64,000 nucleotides of DNA from Rhabdophis nuchalis. Its lineage: Eukaryota; Chordata; Lepidosauria; Squamata; Natricidae. The stretch covers positions 219,394,962-219,458,961 of the forward strand of contig CM077644.1 of the NCBI GenBank assembly GCA_039707465.1, given 5' to 3'. The notes under the pieces were generated by a model. That model worked only from the letters and a program-made list of their open reading frames with translations. It was not told the DNA's origin and searched no databases. Positions 34,760 through 47,213 of the stretch are shown piece after piece (position 1 is the stretch's first letter; each line of letters begins with the position of its first letter). Position numbers and translations under genes: made by a program.

Positions 34760-35770
34760 AGCAAAATATACAGGCAGCTGTTTGGGGAAAGTGTTAAGTA
34801 TGTGTGGAGAACTCATCATTTCATCAAAGCTCTGAACATAAAGACTTTGGGGTAGTTGACTAATTACCACAATAGCTGAGAATCACTAAACTCTGTAAAA
34901 TGTACTGAAGCTCCTGCTTATTACCCAAAATAAGTTTGACTCTTTCCAATTCTTTTGAAAAGACAAGATGATAAATTTGGATTTCTGTAGGTTGGAAAAT
35001 AGCTAAAGAATAATTTAAACCTAAATGAACAGAAGACAGTACAGGAGATGCAAACAAAATGGAAAAGAAATCATGACAATGAAACTAGTTTGTAGAGGAG
35101 GTTTGTCACAATGGGAAAAAGTCTGAAATCAAATTGCAATCTTAGCCCCATTTGTCAGGGAATAAGTCTCATAGAACTGGGAAACAAGATCAACTGTGCT
35201 AATCAGCAGAGAGCTGCTGTTTCCTTTTTCAGTGACACAGTCATGTATACAGATTAAAATGTTTTGCATCTTTCAGAGCAGAGAGTTTATGGGTGTTTGG
35301 TACTCATGATTTGGTATTTACTTGTGATAAATCAGTGAGTGATGCAAAATTTGTTTTAATTAGAATGGTATTATGTTTACATGGAGTCTTTTTCCAGGTA
35401 TCTATATTTAATATATAACTTGGCTCAGCCAATTTTTAATGCAAAAATAGATACAAGAATACCTAAATGTTTCCTTTTAATATTAATTATGTTTATTAGG
35501 TTTGACCTAGTTTTGTTCAATAGGTTGTTGTGAGATTAGATTCAAAGTTATGTACCTGAATAAATTAGCAACTTTTAAAATCCAATTAATTTCAGTAGAT
35601 TTAAGCACATCTCACTCAGATATCATTAAAACTTCTCATTTTCACAAAATAAAACAAAAGCCCTAAAGGTAAAATTGTGTAGCAATATGTATGATAAATA
35701 GTAAATATCCCTAGTCTGCTTTAGGCAAGTAGCAAGTAATGTGGTTAATGTTTTTTTTAAAATTAAATTA
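34760..35770 (+). other. PLPP1 intron between the alternative exons, no recognised feature
   Basis: Unique-looking AT-rich sequence downstream of the first alternative exon. No repeat borders were seen. Confidence 0.5.
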
Positions 35771-35777
35771 AATTGAA

Positions 35778-36161
35778 TACAGTCCTTGACTTATGGCTAC
35801 AATTGAACCCAAAGTTTCTGTTGCTAAATAAGGCAGTTGTTAAGTGAGTTTTGCCCCATCTTTTGACCTTCATTGCCGCAGTTATTAAATGAATGACTGC
35901 AATTGTTAACTTAGTAACACAGTTGTTAAGTGAATCTGGCTTCCCCATTGACTTTGTTTGTGAGATGTTCACAAAAATGATGACATGACCCTGGAACACT
36001 GCAACCATCATAAATACATGCCAGTTGCCAAGCATCTGAATTTTGATCATGTGACCATGAGGATGCTTGTAATGAAAAACGGTCATAAGCCATTTTTTTC
36101 AGTGTCATTGCAACTTTGAACAGTCATTAAATGAATGGTTGTAAGTCAAGGACTACCTGTA
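35778..36161 (+). mobile_element. TA-flanked MITE, 390-bp family, best preserved copy
   Basis: Terminal inverted repeats are tacagtccttgacttatggc (left) and tgtaagtcaaggactacctgta (right), each ending in TA. Internal words such as gttaagtgaatctggcttcc and gtgaccatgaggatgc are shared with copies at 25088, 20371 and 41480. It has no transposase. The minus-strand open frame (35763-36086) is a by-product. Confidence 0.8.
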
Positions 36162-36187
36162 TGCAGAAATATTTTTCATAGGACACC

Positions 36188-36440
36188 TGATAATAATAAT
36201 TATTTATTGTCAATGCACAACATATGTACAATGAGATTGGTTGAGCTCCCTCAGTGCACCCCCCTCCCAACATAAAACAACTCACAATGAAGACAAAGAA
36301 GAAAGAAAAAAAATATCCCTAGCCCAATAAATCATATTAACAAACAGTCCCATTACACCAATGTGAACATGTTACACATTGTGCCGGCCCTGCAAGTACA
36401 TTGTACTACTTAGTTATGATGTTATTTCACATACCTCCCA
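36188..36440. repeat. Unclassified interspersed repeat, copy 1
   Basis: It is homologous to 54062-54480: shared words include gcacaacat-tgta-aatgagattgg, agtgcac, tccctagcccaataaatc, aatatgaacatgtt-like and ccggccctgc. Flanks differ, so it is a dispersed family. The class is unknown. Confidence 0.7.
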
Positions 36441-36444
36441 TAGA

Positions 36445-37630
36445 TAAAATTTGAACTAGCACAGTTCCAAAATAGTTTTATTATCTCAGGTATTCAGTAT
36501 GAACTCATTTATATTAGGATATAGTAATGTATTCTGATAGCTTATTAAGATCGTCTGCTAAGCCCACAGAAATATTCTTATTTCTTTTTGTATTCGCCAA
36601 ATTCATGAGATCTGTATTCTGTTCAGTTATTAAACTAATACTAATAACTAGTAAAAAAGTAACATAAAATTGTAATAAAAAGGAAATCTGCACAATGTAT
36701 TTGACATTGAGTAATTGAGTTGAAACAATAACTTGAAGTTACTTTCCAAATGACCACTTGAAGCTTGTTTCTGAATGATATATGCTATTAGTTCATGCTA
36801 TTGGTGGTTTGTCTAAATCTCAAAGCTCACATAATGTTCTAGGCTTCATAAAATAGCTCTATTTCTCAAACTTTCCCATCGTCAATCAGCATTTTTCAGG
36901 GCAGTGTTGGATCCCTTATTCTCTTTATATACTCTTGTTCAGCATTCTCTGATTTGTATTGCAAGTTTAGTTACCGCATACCACATATGAGCTGATGCTT
37001 TCAGATGTATTCATCTGACCATAATCTGCATGACATAATGTTGGCATTTCTTTCCAATTGCCTAAGCAGGATTTCATATTGGATAGGGTCCTAGCTTCTT
37101 AAACAGAACATGAATAATACAGAGATTATTGTTTTTCATTCTGATCTAGTCATCCCTTCTCTTTCTGTTTGTCATTTTGAGTTTCAAGGCTATTAATTAT
37201 AGGACCTCTTATGCCTTTCTTCTTTGACAAAACCCAAAAGTTAGACCCTTAATTCCACCTAAAGATGCTGATTCATAAATCAGATAAATATGAGTCCAAA
37301 TTTTGAGTAGATAAAACATAGTTAAGGGAAAAATGTACATCTTGTAACTTAAAGTATAGTGTGATTTCCCTAGAATGGTTAATCAAAATGTAGTTTTTGG
37401 TTGAGTTGGTTCAAATTCTTGGGTTAATTGTATGAAGATAAATTCCAGGAGCTTGCAGTCTCATATATTCATGTTTTTTATTGTGTGTGATCATCAGGCA
37501 AGTAAAAATTACATGGAACTTTTAGTTAATCATAGTTAATTTCTTAGTCTAACTCCTAAACTCCAGTTTATTTAATTGTTCAGTGGGAAAGACAATATAT
37601 TGCAGTTTGAAGTTGGCTAAACATAATTTA
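36445..37630 (+). other. PLPP1 intron, no recognised feature
   Basis: AT-rich, no open frames of note. Confidence 0.5.
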
Positions 37631-37633
37631 AAT

Positions 37634-37710
37634 GAAAAAGTTTGCCAAGAAAACTGCAGGTATTTGTCCAGGCAGTCTTCGAGAATTGAACATGATTGAA
37701 TGACTCCCCA
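37634..37710 (+). repeat. BovB/Sauria SINE 3' tail
   Basis: The string gccaagaaaactgcaggtatttgtccaggcagtcttcgagaattgaacatgattgaatgac matches the shared 3' tail of BovB LINEs and Sauria SINEs. Only this tail is present. Confidence 0.65.
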
Positions 37711-37907
37711 TAATTACATTTAGCCACAACACTGAAAAATTAAACATGCTACAGTTAATTAAAATGTAAAGTTTCCAGATTTCGCCATGTAGCTTTGCTG
37801 CTGAGAGCTACAAGTAAAGTCCTCCTAGATTAATTTGTTTTCATAACAGTAGATTTAGAGTTAGTTCTGGATGTAAACCAATCTATTGTACCCAATTTAT
37901 GCCTTAA

Positions 37908-37943
37908 TAACAGAATAACACAGTTGGAAGGGACCTTGTAGGT
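37908..37943 (-). mobile_element. CR1 LINE tip, 36 bp
   Basis: cagaataacacagttggaagggaccttgtaggtc is the 3' extremity of a CR1. It is cut directly by the hAT-like sequence that follows. Confidence 0.75.
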
Positions 37944-38160
37944 CCATGATGGCGAACCTATGGCATGCGTGCCAGGGGTGGCATGCAATGCCCTCTCTGA
38001 TGGCACGCAAGCCGTTGCCCCAGTTCAGCTCTGAAATGCATGCACGTGCACCTCCCGCTTCCCAGCTGAACTTTGGATCTGCTGTGCATGTGTAGGAGGC
38101 ATGCACAGGGGTCACGAGGGCTCAGGCACATGCGCGGGGAGGGGACGCAATGCATATGGA
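37944..38160. mobile_element. hAT-like non-autonomous element, partial
   Basis: The start catgatggcgaacctatggcatgcgtgcc is a recognisable hAT MITE end. The body is rich in CpG/TpG and 'tgcatg' words. No right terminal repeat or target duplication was identified, so the right border is a guess. Confidence 0.5.
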
Positions 38161-38199
38161 AACAACATTCTGCAGAAATGAGAATAAATATATACAAAG

Positions 38200-38864
38200 G
38201 ATAGGCACTACATTAATGAGCTTCCTTGGACTGCTGAACTTTTAAAACCTCATATGACATAAAAAGAATCATAGTGCCTCTATTCACTGAAAGTTTGAAT
38301 AGTTAAAAGCATACATTTACAGTTCATGAATACAAAAAAATCAAACTGCGTGTTAGCAGCCGGTCAAACTTGCTTATCATGTCTCATTAGTTTCTTTATG
38401 CAAAGTAAACTCCGTTTCATCAGATTTTAAAAATTTTTGAAATGCAAAACTGTGTGTGTGTACTGTATATATAAATAAAAATAAATATTGTTATTACAAT
38501 ATTTAAGAGAAACAACTGAACTAACAGAGCATTATGTATCTTTTAAAATGTTTTTAAAGGTGGAGATTTTAGCCTCCGGATTCTATTGACTGTAACTATT
38601 GGGAAAATATTGTTAGAAATTATGAACTTGTCTCATCTCAATATTAACTCTAGCAAAAGTTTCTCTATTGGTACAATTTAGATAGAAGCTTTAGAGGGCT
38701 TGCTATTATTTGGACTAGTACAGGAAAATAATTAACATTTCAGAACATGTAAAAATGCTACACGTTTGCCTTGTAATAGGAGTGTTTATGTACAGAGTTT
38801 CATCTAGCCACGTCGTCTTCCAATAAATGCTCCATTAAGCTCCTTGACAGACAGGAATACTATG

Positions 38865-38868
<4 letters not shown>
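38200..38868 (+). other. PLPP1 intron, no recognised feature
   Basis: No gene or repeat border was seen. Confidence 0.5.
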
Positions 38869-38871
<3 letters not shown>

Positions 38872-38944
<73 letters not shown>

Positions 38945-38997
38945 TCTCTCTCTCTCTTCCTCTCTCTCTCCCTCTCTCCCCCCCCCCCCTCTCTCTG
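38872..38997. repeat. (CT)n microsatellite, about 125 bp
   Basis: About 35 uninterrupted CT units are followed by interrupted CTCT/CCCTCT blocks and a C run. It is pyrimidine-only on the plus strand. Confidence 0.97.
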
Positions 38998-39000
38998 TGC

Positions 39001-41475
39001 GCTAAATCTGTGAGGAAGTAATTGATGGATTAAAATGGGTCCTGAACAGCAGCAGTAGTACTCTTGTATCCTGGAAGATTATGTATTTTTTGAGAAGAGA
39101 ACACCTGCTTAAAGGTGCTGTTTGTAGTTTTGGGTGTGTCCTAAGCATCTTTGAAGCCTGAATTTGATCTGTTCTGAAAGCCATTCAGAATTTCCTCTTA
39201 ATGTTGCTAGGCTACAGTTCCTTCATTCCTTTTTTCCCTTCTCATCTGTAGTACATGTACAAAGTTATACTTTGGTTAAATGTGCTAATATATTTAACTT
39301 ACCATTCTTTTCATACCAAGCATCGTAGGACATAGGTAATTCCGTGATAGAGTTCAATGTGGTGGAGTGTGTACATATGCTAAACAAATAACTTTCGTAC
39401 TTCTGGCCTTTAAATGGAAAAAGTTTAACCACTGAGACAGCTACACAGTTTAGTAATGGATTTCAAAAGCCTTTTGAATGCTACTGCTTTAGCTAGGAAT
39501 TGTGTGGTGTTGGTAACATTATAGTTTCCCAAACAAGTTAGGGCTTGATTGCATGCTACATTATTCCTTTTATTACCTGCGTTTAGAAGTAAGTGTACCT
39601 GAGATGGTAGCAAAAATTCAAAAGAATATAAAGTGGGTAGAAAAACTAATATGGGATTGGGGACCTAACACATCATAAGGATTCAACATACATTGTAAGA
39701 TGGGGAATGAATTTAAGATACTGGGAAAACTGCCAATTTAATAAGAATGCTTCACACTTTTTAACTGTAGATCTCACTTGTTTATTTTTGTTCAGAGTGA
39801 CTGGTGGAAAAAACTAAGGAAAGATGGGGAAACTGATGGATTGCAAGTGAGAACTAATAGCAAATAGAAAATGCCCTGCTGTTGAAAATGATCTCACCCT
39901 CATGATCTCTCAGTGTTTGATTCCTTACAAACTCATAAAGATTATAAATGAGTTTATGTCTATGTCTTAGCTATAACTTCATCAGATTCTCATTTGCAGA
40001 TATGTTAGTTAGGTGAATGGCATGTGTATCTCAGGTTGGTCATAGGTTGTGTTCACAGAGTATGTTTAACCTAGTTTCCGAATTAACTTTCTTCCTGAGT
40101 TTGCAAAGTTTATACAATACATCATAAACTAACCAAATGGGCTTCATTCATTCAGCACACTAAGCTACACATAAACCAAGCCTAACTAAGATTTGCACAA
40201 AATGTAAATGAGCTCATTAGGTCTTTAACTAATTTAGCTATATATATAATGGAAACGCAGTGTATGGAAAATAGTAATATATTATTTTTCTAAAGTTTAA
40301 TTCTATTGATCAGTAAAGATATCTGTAAAGACTTACATCAGTTTATTAAGATTCTTTCATATAAAGAGGCACATCTACACAAAATCTGCCCTTTATAGAT
40401 TTCAAAAATCTGAGGGCTTTGTTCATTTAAATTAGAACTTGTCTCAGATCTACAGTAGGTATAACAATCAATAGAAATGAGAAGTGGGGAGACCTGGCCC
40501 ATAGAATCGCCAAGAGCCAGAAACGATTGAATGCATAATCTCATCATCATCACAAATGAGAAGTAGGCTGAATTTCACATGGAAACAGCTTTGGGGAATG
40601 CTAAAAAATCTACTACCCACATCACAATTATACAAGAACTTGGGCATAGCAAACATACCTCTAAAATGCAAAATGTGATTTTAGTAATTAAATATTTGCA
40701 CAGGTGGGGTCTGGGTGTGTAGCTCAGGCATGAAGTCTGGTTGTCTTTTCCTGTTAAGTATGCAGTTGATGTGCTTCTTTGAAACACAATGATTCTCATA
40801 ATCCATGTGGGTTATTGAAATGTTTTGCACAATGATACGGATTTTTTTCCATTTAAAAATTATTTATTTTTCTTAACATATTTTACAGAAAGAAACCAAA
40901 AAAGAACACAACAGACAAAGAAAACCACAAAAAGAAATACACAAAAATTACACAATACAGCAATCCAAGTTAACTAAAAGCAAAGCAAAATAAAATAAAT
41001 AGTCAGAAAAGAGGAAAATTATATATATTAATATAATCACATTCCACATTTCTAAATGCACAAAGTAACATTATTCTTAAGGCAATTCATTTTTTTAAAA
41101 GGCGGCCTTAGAACTTTGGTGTGGCTGGTTAGTTAGCCAATACTTTGTAATCAATTGGATATGAATGATACGCACTTTGATTTAGTAGCCATCATGTCTG
41201 AGAACCCTGGGATATGTCACAATTTTTTAATCTTCTCTACACTATAGCAATATTTTGCGGGAATAAAACAACACTTCTAAGAGGGTGTGAATAAATGATG
41301 CCATGAATCTAGCATTTCCTCTCCAAGTGTTTCTTCATCAAAATATTACAGCTAATGCAAACAAATCTAAACTTTACACTAGAATGTTTTAAATGCTTTT
41401 GCCAATGTATTCACGGATAGATTTGACTCTAGCAACCCTAAAAGGCCACTGGAATATGTTGCAGCCTGAGTTGAA
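39001..41475 (+). other. PLPP1 intron, no recognised feature
   Basis: Mostly unique AT-rich DNA. A strongly A-rich stretch lies at 40890-41010 (aaagaaacc and aaaccacaaaaag words), which might be an old LINE 3' UTR but cannot be assigned. Confidence 0.5.
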
Positions 41476-41479
41476 AATA

Positions 41480-41865
41480 TAGGTAATCCTTGACTTAAAA
41501 TATTTCATTTAGTGATTGCTCTAAGTTACAGTGACACTAAAAAATGATTCACAACTGATCCTCAAAGTTACGACCATAGCAGCATCTTCACTGTCACCTG
41601 ATCAAAATTCAGGTGCTTGGCAACTGGCATGGATTTCTGATGCTTGTCCTGGCGTCTTGTGATCACCATTTGTGACCTTCCCAGCTGGCTTCCAAGAAAC
41701 AAAGTCAATAAGGGAAGCCATATTCATAGTCCTCTGTGGAGAAGGGCGGGATATAAATATAAATAAATAAATAATAAATAAATTTGCTTAACAATCATGA
41801 TTCACTTAACAACTGCAGTAATTCACTTAACAATCTTAGTAATGGAAATTCTGATCCCAATTGTT
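41480..41865 (-). mobile_element. TA-flanked MITE, 390-bp family, with an inserted tail
   Basis: It starts taggtaatccttgacttaaa and carries, on the minus strand, the family words seen at 35778 (ctgatcaaaattcaggtgcttggcaactggcat here on plus). At about 41725-41786 a piece not in the other copies is inserted (gtggagaagggcgggatataaatataaataaataaataa), the same L2-like tail as at 5938 and 4470. Confidence 0.7.
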
Positions 41866-41869
41866 CTAA

Positions 41870-42970
41870 GGAGAGGACTATGTGTATCAAAAATAGTGAA
41901 ATCTTCTAGAAAGTGAGTCTGAAGTGATTCTTAGGTGTGTATTTCTTATGAAGAATTGGCCTTTTTCTGTTGTGCGTAAATATGCTCACTTGAGACTTTT
42001 TTTGCAGTTTGTTAATGTTTTCCCTAGCAAGCTGAATCACTGCTACTTTTCAGAATCTAGACAGCAGTTTAGAGTAACCATGAGTCAACAGTTTATCACA
42101 GATTACAATTATTGCACCTTTCTTTCTTTTCTTCATAATTCAAATATCTAAAATTAATTCCACTGTATATAATATGTGATTATGCTTTATCTCTTGCTGC
42201 ACTTTCCCAGTTTGCACCATGTCCAAATTGTTTGCATTTTATTAAGCAATGCGTGAAATTTGGTTAATATATAAATGCTTGGGGGGGGGGGATAATATTT
42301 AGGTTTCAAGATCCCAGAGAATATTCTGGCTTTTTATTTAACATTTAACAGTTTTACTGAATAAAAATAATTTTTGTCTTGTGGGGACATTAGTGAATGC
42401 CTCTATTTTTGACTCCAGGGTTGTGCCTTTGGAATTCTGTGATGGTTTTATGGAATCAAGTCTAATCCAACTTAATTGTGGAACTTTCCAGTTATATTTA
42501 AACCTAAATACTGTTTGGGCATGAGTTTATTCTATACGGAATTAGTCTTATAGCTGATACTTTTTTAGATCTGGTGAGAACAAATCTTTAAATGGTTGGT
42601 GGTAGATTGTGGTGTTGTGTATTTTAGAGTGCAATAATTCAGGTTCATGCTGTTTATTAGTATTTAGAAACTATTCTGTGGAATTTATAGATACACATAC
42701 TTTCATTTAACTTTTGTAGATGTTTTTCTATATGAAATCAGCAATGTGAAGTTAGAAAATACTTACAAGGAATGCATTGGAAAACTGCTTCCTTGTTGCT
42801 ATAAAGAAATCATCATAGATATTAGCAAGAATTGAGTTTAACTAAAGGGAATTCACTTTTTTTTGCGCAAGTAAAGTTTTATTCTGATATTCAACCATTT
42901 GGTTTCGCGCTGGATTTCTTAATATTTTCCTGTTAGACTGAACCTAAGGCAATATTTAAATACCACATTG
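41870..42970 (+). other. PLPP1 intron, no recognised feature
   Basis: No gene or repeat border was seen. A G run lies at 42282-42291. Confidence 0.5.
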
Positions 42971-42977
42971 TTGGTTC

Positions 42978-43274
42978 TGAAGGTGAAGGTTCCCCTCACA
43001 CATATGTGCTAGTTGTTCCCGACTCTAGGAGGCAGTGCTCATCTCCATTTCAAAGCCAAAGAGCCAGTGCTGTCCAAAAATGGTCATGTGGCCGGCATGA
43101 CTAAATACCGAAGGCGCACGGAACACTGTTACCTTCCCACCAAAGGTGGTTCCTATTTTTCTACTTGCATTTTTACATACTGCTAGGTTGGCAGAAGCTG
43201 TTACCTGGCACTAGGGATTCGAACTGCCTTCCTTTCTGATCGACAAGCTCAGCGTCTTAGCCACTGAGCCACCA
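42978..43274 (-). mobile_element. tRNA-derived SINE
   Basis: On the minus strand it starts ggtggctcagtggctaagacgctgagc, an A-box-like head, and has the B-box-like cagttcgaatccctag. The body (ccactttggtgggaaggtaacagtgttcc and gtcatgccggccacatgacc on the minus strand) is characteristic of a SINE common in squamates. It is moderately diverged. Confidence 0.75.
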
Positions 43275-43279
43275 TCAAT

Positions 43280-44142
43280 TTGTTGGTTCTAGAATTCATT
43301 TAATTTCTTGTACAGTGTGCAGTTTCTGCAGCACACTGAATTACAGATTCAACCTTTCCTAATCTGCCCAAATGTGTTAGATTACAGCTCCCACCAGCCT
43401 GTATTTTCTTGCCTGCTAAATTGAGAGCATATTATGTCTTTGGGTAAAGCAGGACTAACCCCTATTCCTTCAGTAGCCACCAGATTCATTTAAGACAATG
43501 CCAATTAAATGTGGTACATACACTCATTCAAGCTCAGATTTTCAAATTCTACTGTTTTTTATAAATATGGATTTCTCTCTTGTATGTTAATTACAATAAA
43601 ATTTGGTTCATGTTAGATGAATATGTGGAGAAAATGTTTGAAAAAGAAGCAAACAAGTAATGTCCTGTGCGTTTTACAATATAATCAGTGACCAAGTTTT
43701 CCCTGTTTTTCTGCTTGATTCTTCTTATTTCCTGCTTTGGTATATTTGGTATATTTACTAATCAAATTTTCAAATGCAATTACCTGTCTCTGAGGAAAAA
43801 GTCTGACTTGGAGAAGATCCTGCATATCTTATTTGTCAATAATGTATCAATAAGAAACAAATGAGTGGGTGGAAAATCTAAGAATGCAGCTTTTGCTATA
43901 ATTGAATGTAGATTTCAAATTATATGGGTGAAGAAAAATCAAACAAGTTCAATTTATTCCCTATTCTAGATTTTATTATACTATAAGCCTCAACGTATAT
44001 TTCACACAACTATGTATAGAAAATAACCGAATCTGCTGCATGTTGCCTCCATGACTTTGCTCCTGATTCTGGATAGAAAGGCTTGGGGTTAAAGATTTCT
44101 AAAATTTCCTGTATAACACAATTATCTTATTCTTTTTGCTAG
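43280..44142 (+). other. PLPP1 intron upstream of the second alternative exon
   Basis: Unique-looking sequence ending in a pyrimidine-rich acceptor (ttattctttttgctag). Confidence 0.5.
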
Positions 44143-44294
44143 CTGCCTTGCCTTTTGCAATTCTGACTGCGAGGGGTGTTCCCTTCAAACGAGGACTGTT
44201 CTGTAATGATGAATCCATCCAGTACCCTTACAAAGATGACACCATTTCATATCAGTTGTTAGCAGGGATAATTATTCCTCTCGATATAATTGTT
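44143..44294 (+). CDS. PLPP1: PLPP1 alternative exon 2, isoform-1 type
   Basis: This 152-bp exon encodes the same protein segment as the exon at 34599 in a different version: [20 protein letters not shown], then [20 protein letters not shown], ending [10 protein letters not shown]. It closely matches the standard LPP1 isoform of mammals (LPFAILT, FCNDESI, YPYK, GGIIIPF). The acceptor is ttttgctag|CT and the donor is GTT|gtaagt. Phase is the same as in the other exon 2, and its product is one residue shorter, as in the two human isoforms. The open frame running on after 44294 is intron read-through. Confidence 0.96.
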
Positions 44295-44299
44295 GTAAG

Positions 44300-46495
44300 T
44301 TTTATCCCTCATTTTCCTCCATTAGACTATTTGTCATATCTTGTATTTTGGGGTAAATATTATATCAAAGATGGTACTTGCTTGCTGGTAGAAAGATACC
44401 ACTGGTTTAATCCTTTCATTTGGACAAGAAGAAATAGTTTTGGATGGAGGGTGGTTTTTAAAAAAAAATGTTAACAGACTTTTTCTATATTTTTTAAAGC
44501 TTTCAATGCAATGTTTCTTAAAGCTTTTATTAACTTGTTTGCATGCTGCATAAGTCTTACTTTATGGAAGGAATTAGAGAAGATAATACTAGGTTTAAAT
44601 TGTTTTAGTTTGAAAAACTAAACAGGGAAGAAGCAGTAAAATTGTAGCTGAAAATGATCAGTCCCGTATATTGCACACTCTACCCCCAACGTTATAAAGG
44701 CATTGTCCAGGTCAGTGTCCTTTTGTAAATGTCTTTATCATCTTTGACATGTTCTGATCTGGAGAATCATTTACTCTGAATTTCCACAGAAAGAGAAATT
44801 CATGTCCAATATCGTGTTCCAGGATTGTAGTAAAAGTAAATCTGGATAACCTCACACATTTTCTTCTTCTTTTTTCAGTTTGAGACATGTTTTTCCAATC
44901 TGGCCAATTACCATTAAAAAAAAAAATTCTGGTTGGGAAATGGCTAGATGGAACTTTCTCTACTAATAGTAACAGGAGATATCTGAGAAGAGTATCCTAT
45001 CCCCTCCCCCTCCTCCCTTTCTTCTCTCCCTTTTCTCCTCCCCTCCCTGAATAAATATAGTGCACTTAAAATATTTAAGCTCTGTAAATATTTTTTCCTC
45101 TCCAATATTTCTAAAGTAAATAAGATCCCCATCCTACACCCATCATTCAGTTGGAACTGGGAGAAGCATGAAGCATTTTGGCTCATGGTCACCCTGCCCA
45201 TGATCTTGTGGATTTTTAAAAACTAGTGTTCATTCCTGGTAGATTTCCTGTAAGGCAAAAATCCAAAGTCAAGCCCCACAGGAAATCCTTGAGGAATTAT
45301 TTTATATACTTAATCTGTAAACAAGAGATTGCAGTCCTTCCCAACTGTATCCTCCCTATTTCTTGATTCTCTTTGTGGGACTAAATTATCCACAAAGAAG
45401 GATAAAGAGAAGAAGACTTTGTTTGGGTGTGAAGCTGAGAGGAAACTCAAACAAGAGCAGCATCTTTAGCACAACCAGAAAGAAAGTGGGAATAAACATT
45501 TGGTCCCATGAACTCTGCTAAAGAACACTTCACTTTGTCTCTCTTTGAAGTACCACCTACTGGAAATCATCAGGCTCTGCCACCCATTTCTGTGTCGCCT
45601 AGCTGTGACTTTTTGTGATCTTATGGTCTTTTCCTTAAGTCTTTTTTGCTCTCCCTCTATCTCCCCATCTTTTACCTTGTTGTTATATTTTCAGTTATAA
45701 GGTTGGAAGCAAAAAATGACTTTAAAAATTGGTAAGCCATGTTGGAAGATTTTCCTCCTGAAAAATGAGGTAATATACTTCAAATGAAAAACAGTTTCTG
45801 TGACAGTTATCTTGGTGGGTATATTACCTTGCTCAGGACATTGTGTACAGGAATACTGCATAGTATTTATTCTTAATTTATCATTACAGCTTGAGTCATT
45901 CTTAAGTGGATCCAAATAAATATACAATGACTGAACCTTTAAACGTACTTCTCTTTATTTTATTCACTGACAGTCCTGAGGATAAGCTAAATTCTTTTCT
46001 CTTTCTACCTGTCCACCCTTCCTTTGTTATGTAAAATATGCCAACTTCTTTTCCCCCTTTTTTTGCTTAAAATGGCTATTACAAGGGTGGTGGTTTTATG
46101 TCATTTGAACCTTTGTGAAATTGGTTCCAGCTGCCAAAATCTGTAAGCTACATGGGATCTCCTGTAGGAGTCTAGATGATGAATGATTGTGGTATTTAAT
46201 ATTTTTGTAGTGTTTGCCGTTTATTTTAAATTAGCTATTTAAGCAACTTGGAACAGCTGCAACTTAATCACTAGAGCTATAGGAGGCTGCCAACTTGTTT
46301 AATTTAATGGGAATTTCCCTCCCTCCCTCCCTCTTTCTGTTAGTATTCCCATTATAGAGGCAAGAAATAAAATAATGATCTCTAGAGAGAGAATCTTGTT
46401 GGAATTCCATCTGTCACCATTCCTGTGTTTGCTAAATGAATCAATTGGATCTCATAGTGAATCTTGAATTTTTTTTTATTTTTATGCATTGAGAT
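44300..46495 (+). other. PLPP1 intron 2, no recognised feature
   Basis: AT-rich with a CCTCCC-type pyrimidine stretch at 45000-45047 and (CCCT)n at 46317-46333. No gene was seen. Confidence 0.5.
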
Positions 46496-46499
46496 AGAC

Positions 46500-46838
46500 C
46501 AGGGATGTCAAACTCAATGGCCCAGGGGCCAGATCCGGCTTGTGGGGTGCTTAGATTTGGCCCTTGGGGCTGCCCTGGAAACAGCAAAGGACCAGCCTGC
46601 GTCATCTCTGCCAGAGAAAACCTGCAGCCCTCCCGAGCTCCCTTTTCGCTGGCAGAGGATTGCAGGAGGCCATTGCAGCTGAAAATGGAGCCGGGAGCCC
46701 ATTTGCTCTGGCAGAGTGTATGGGCCACCAAAGGCGCCTCCGACATGAGTGACGTTGAGCTGGCCATGCCCACCCTGGCCCCCGAGGACAAATACAACTC
46801 TGATGTGGCCCTCAATGAAATTGAATTTGACACCCCTG
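46500..46838. mobile_element. hAT-type MITE, 339 bp
   Basis: The left end is cagggatgtcaaactcaatgg and the right end is ttgaatttgacacccctg, an imperfect inverted pair. The flanks agatagac (46492-46499) and agatagat (46839-46846) match at 7 of 8 bases. It is GC-rich, so it carries several open frames of 60-145 codons on both strands; none resembles a transposase. Confidence 0.8.
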
Positions 46839-47086
46839 AGATAGATGATTGTGGATCCCTAATATTATGTTGCATATTTGTTATAGTCTAGCTTATTTCT
46901 AGTAAGTTTTTTCTTATATTGAAAAAAATGATTGTACAATAGTTATGACATCAAAGCAGGCCTTTCTCTTAATGACTGTGTGGATAAATGCCTTGCACGC
47001 CCATTTTGTTATCCCAGATGTGTACGTATTGAAAGAAACAGCATTTATTACTGCATTTTTAAGAAGTGGCTATTGATGATTTAAAG

Positions 47087-47213
47087 CAGAGGTGCCAAAC
47101 TCGTAGCCTGCAGGCCGGATGCGTCACGCGCCCACCTTTGGTTTACAGAAAGGGGAAAAAAGTTGCGATACATCATGTGATGATAATGTGACACCACGAG
47201 TTTGACACCCCTG
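47087..47213. mobile_element. hAT-type MITE, 127 bp, exact 8-bp target duplication
   Basis: The terminal repeats cagaggtgccaaactcg and cgagtttgacacccctg are inverted copies, closely related to those at 46500. The 8 bp atttaaag occurs at 47079-47086 and 47214-47221. Confidence 0.9.

Noticed and set aside
42978..43274. tRNA gene on the minus strand
   Set aside because: The A-box and B-box words belong to a tRNA-derived SINE with a long unrelated body. No cloverleaf is intact. The same applies to 57168-57397 and to the Sauria SINEs.
44136..44474. 112-codon open frame as one exon
   Set aside because: Only 44143-44294 is exon, with a clear gtaagt donor. The rest is intron read-through without similarity to LPP1.
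46441..46891. Open frames of 128 and 144 codons on opposite strands
   Set aside because: They lie in a GC-rich hAT MITE with terminal repeats and target duplications, and neither resembles a transposase or host protein.
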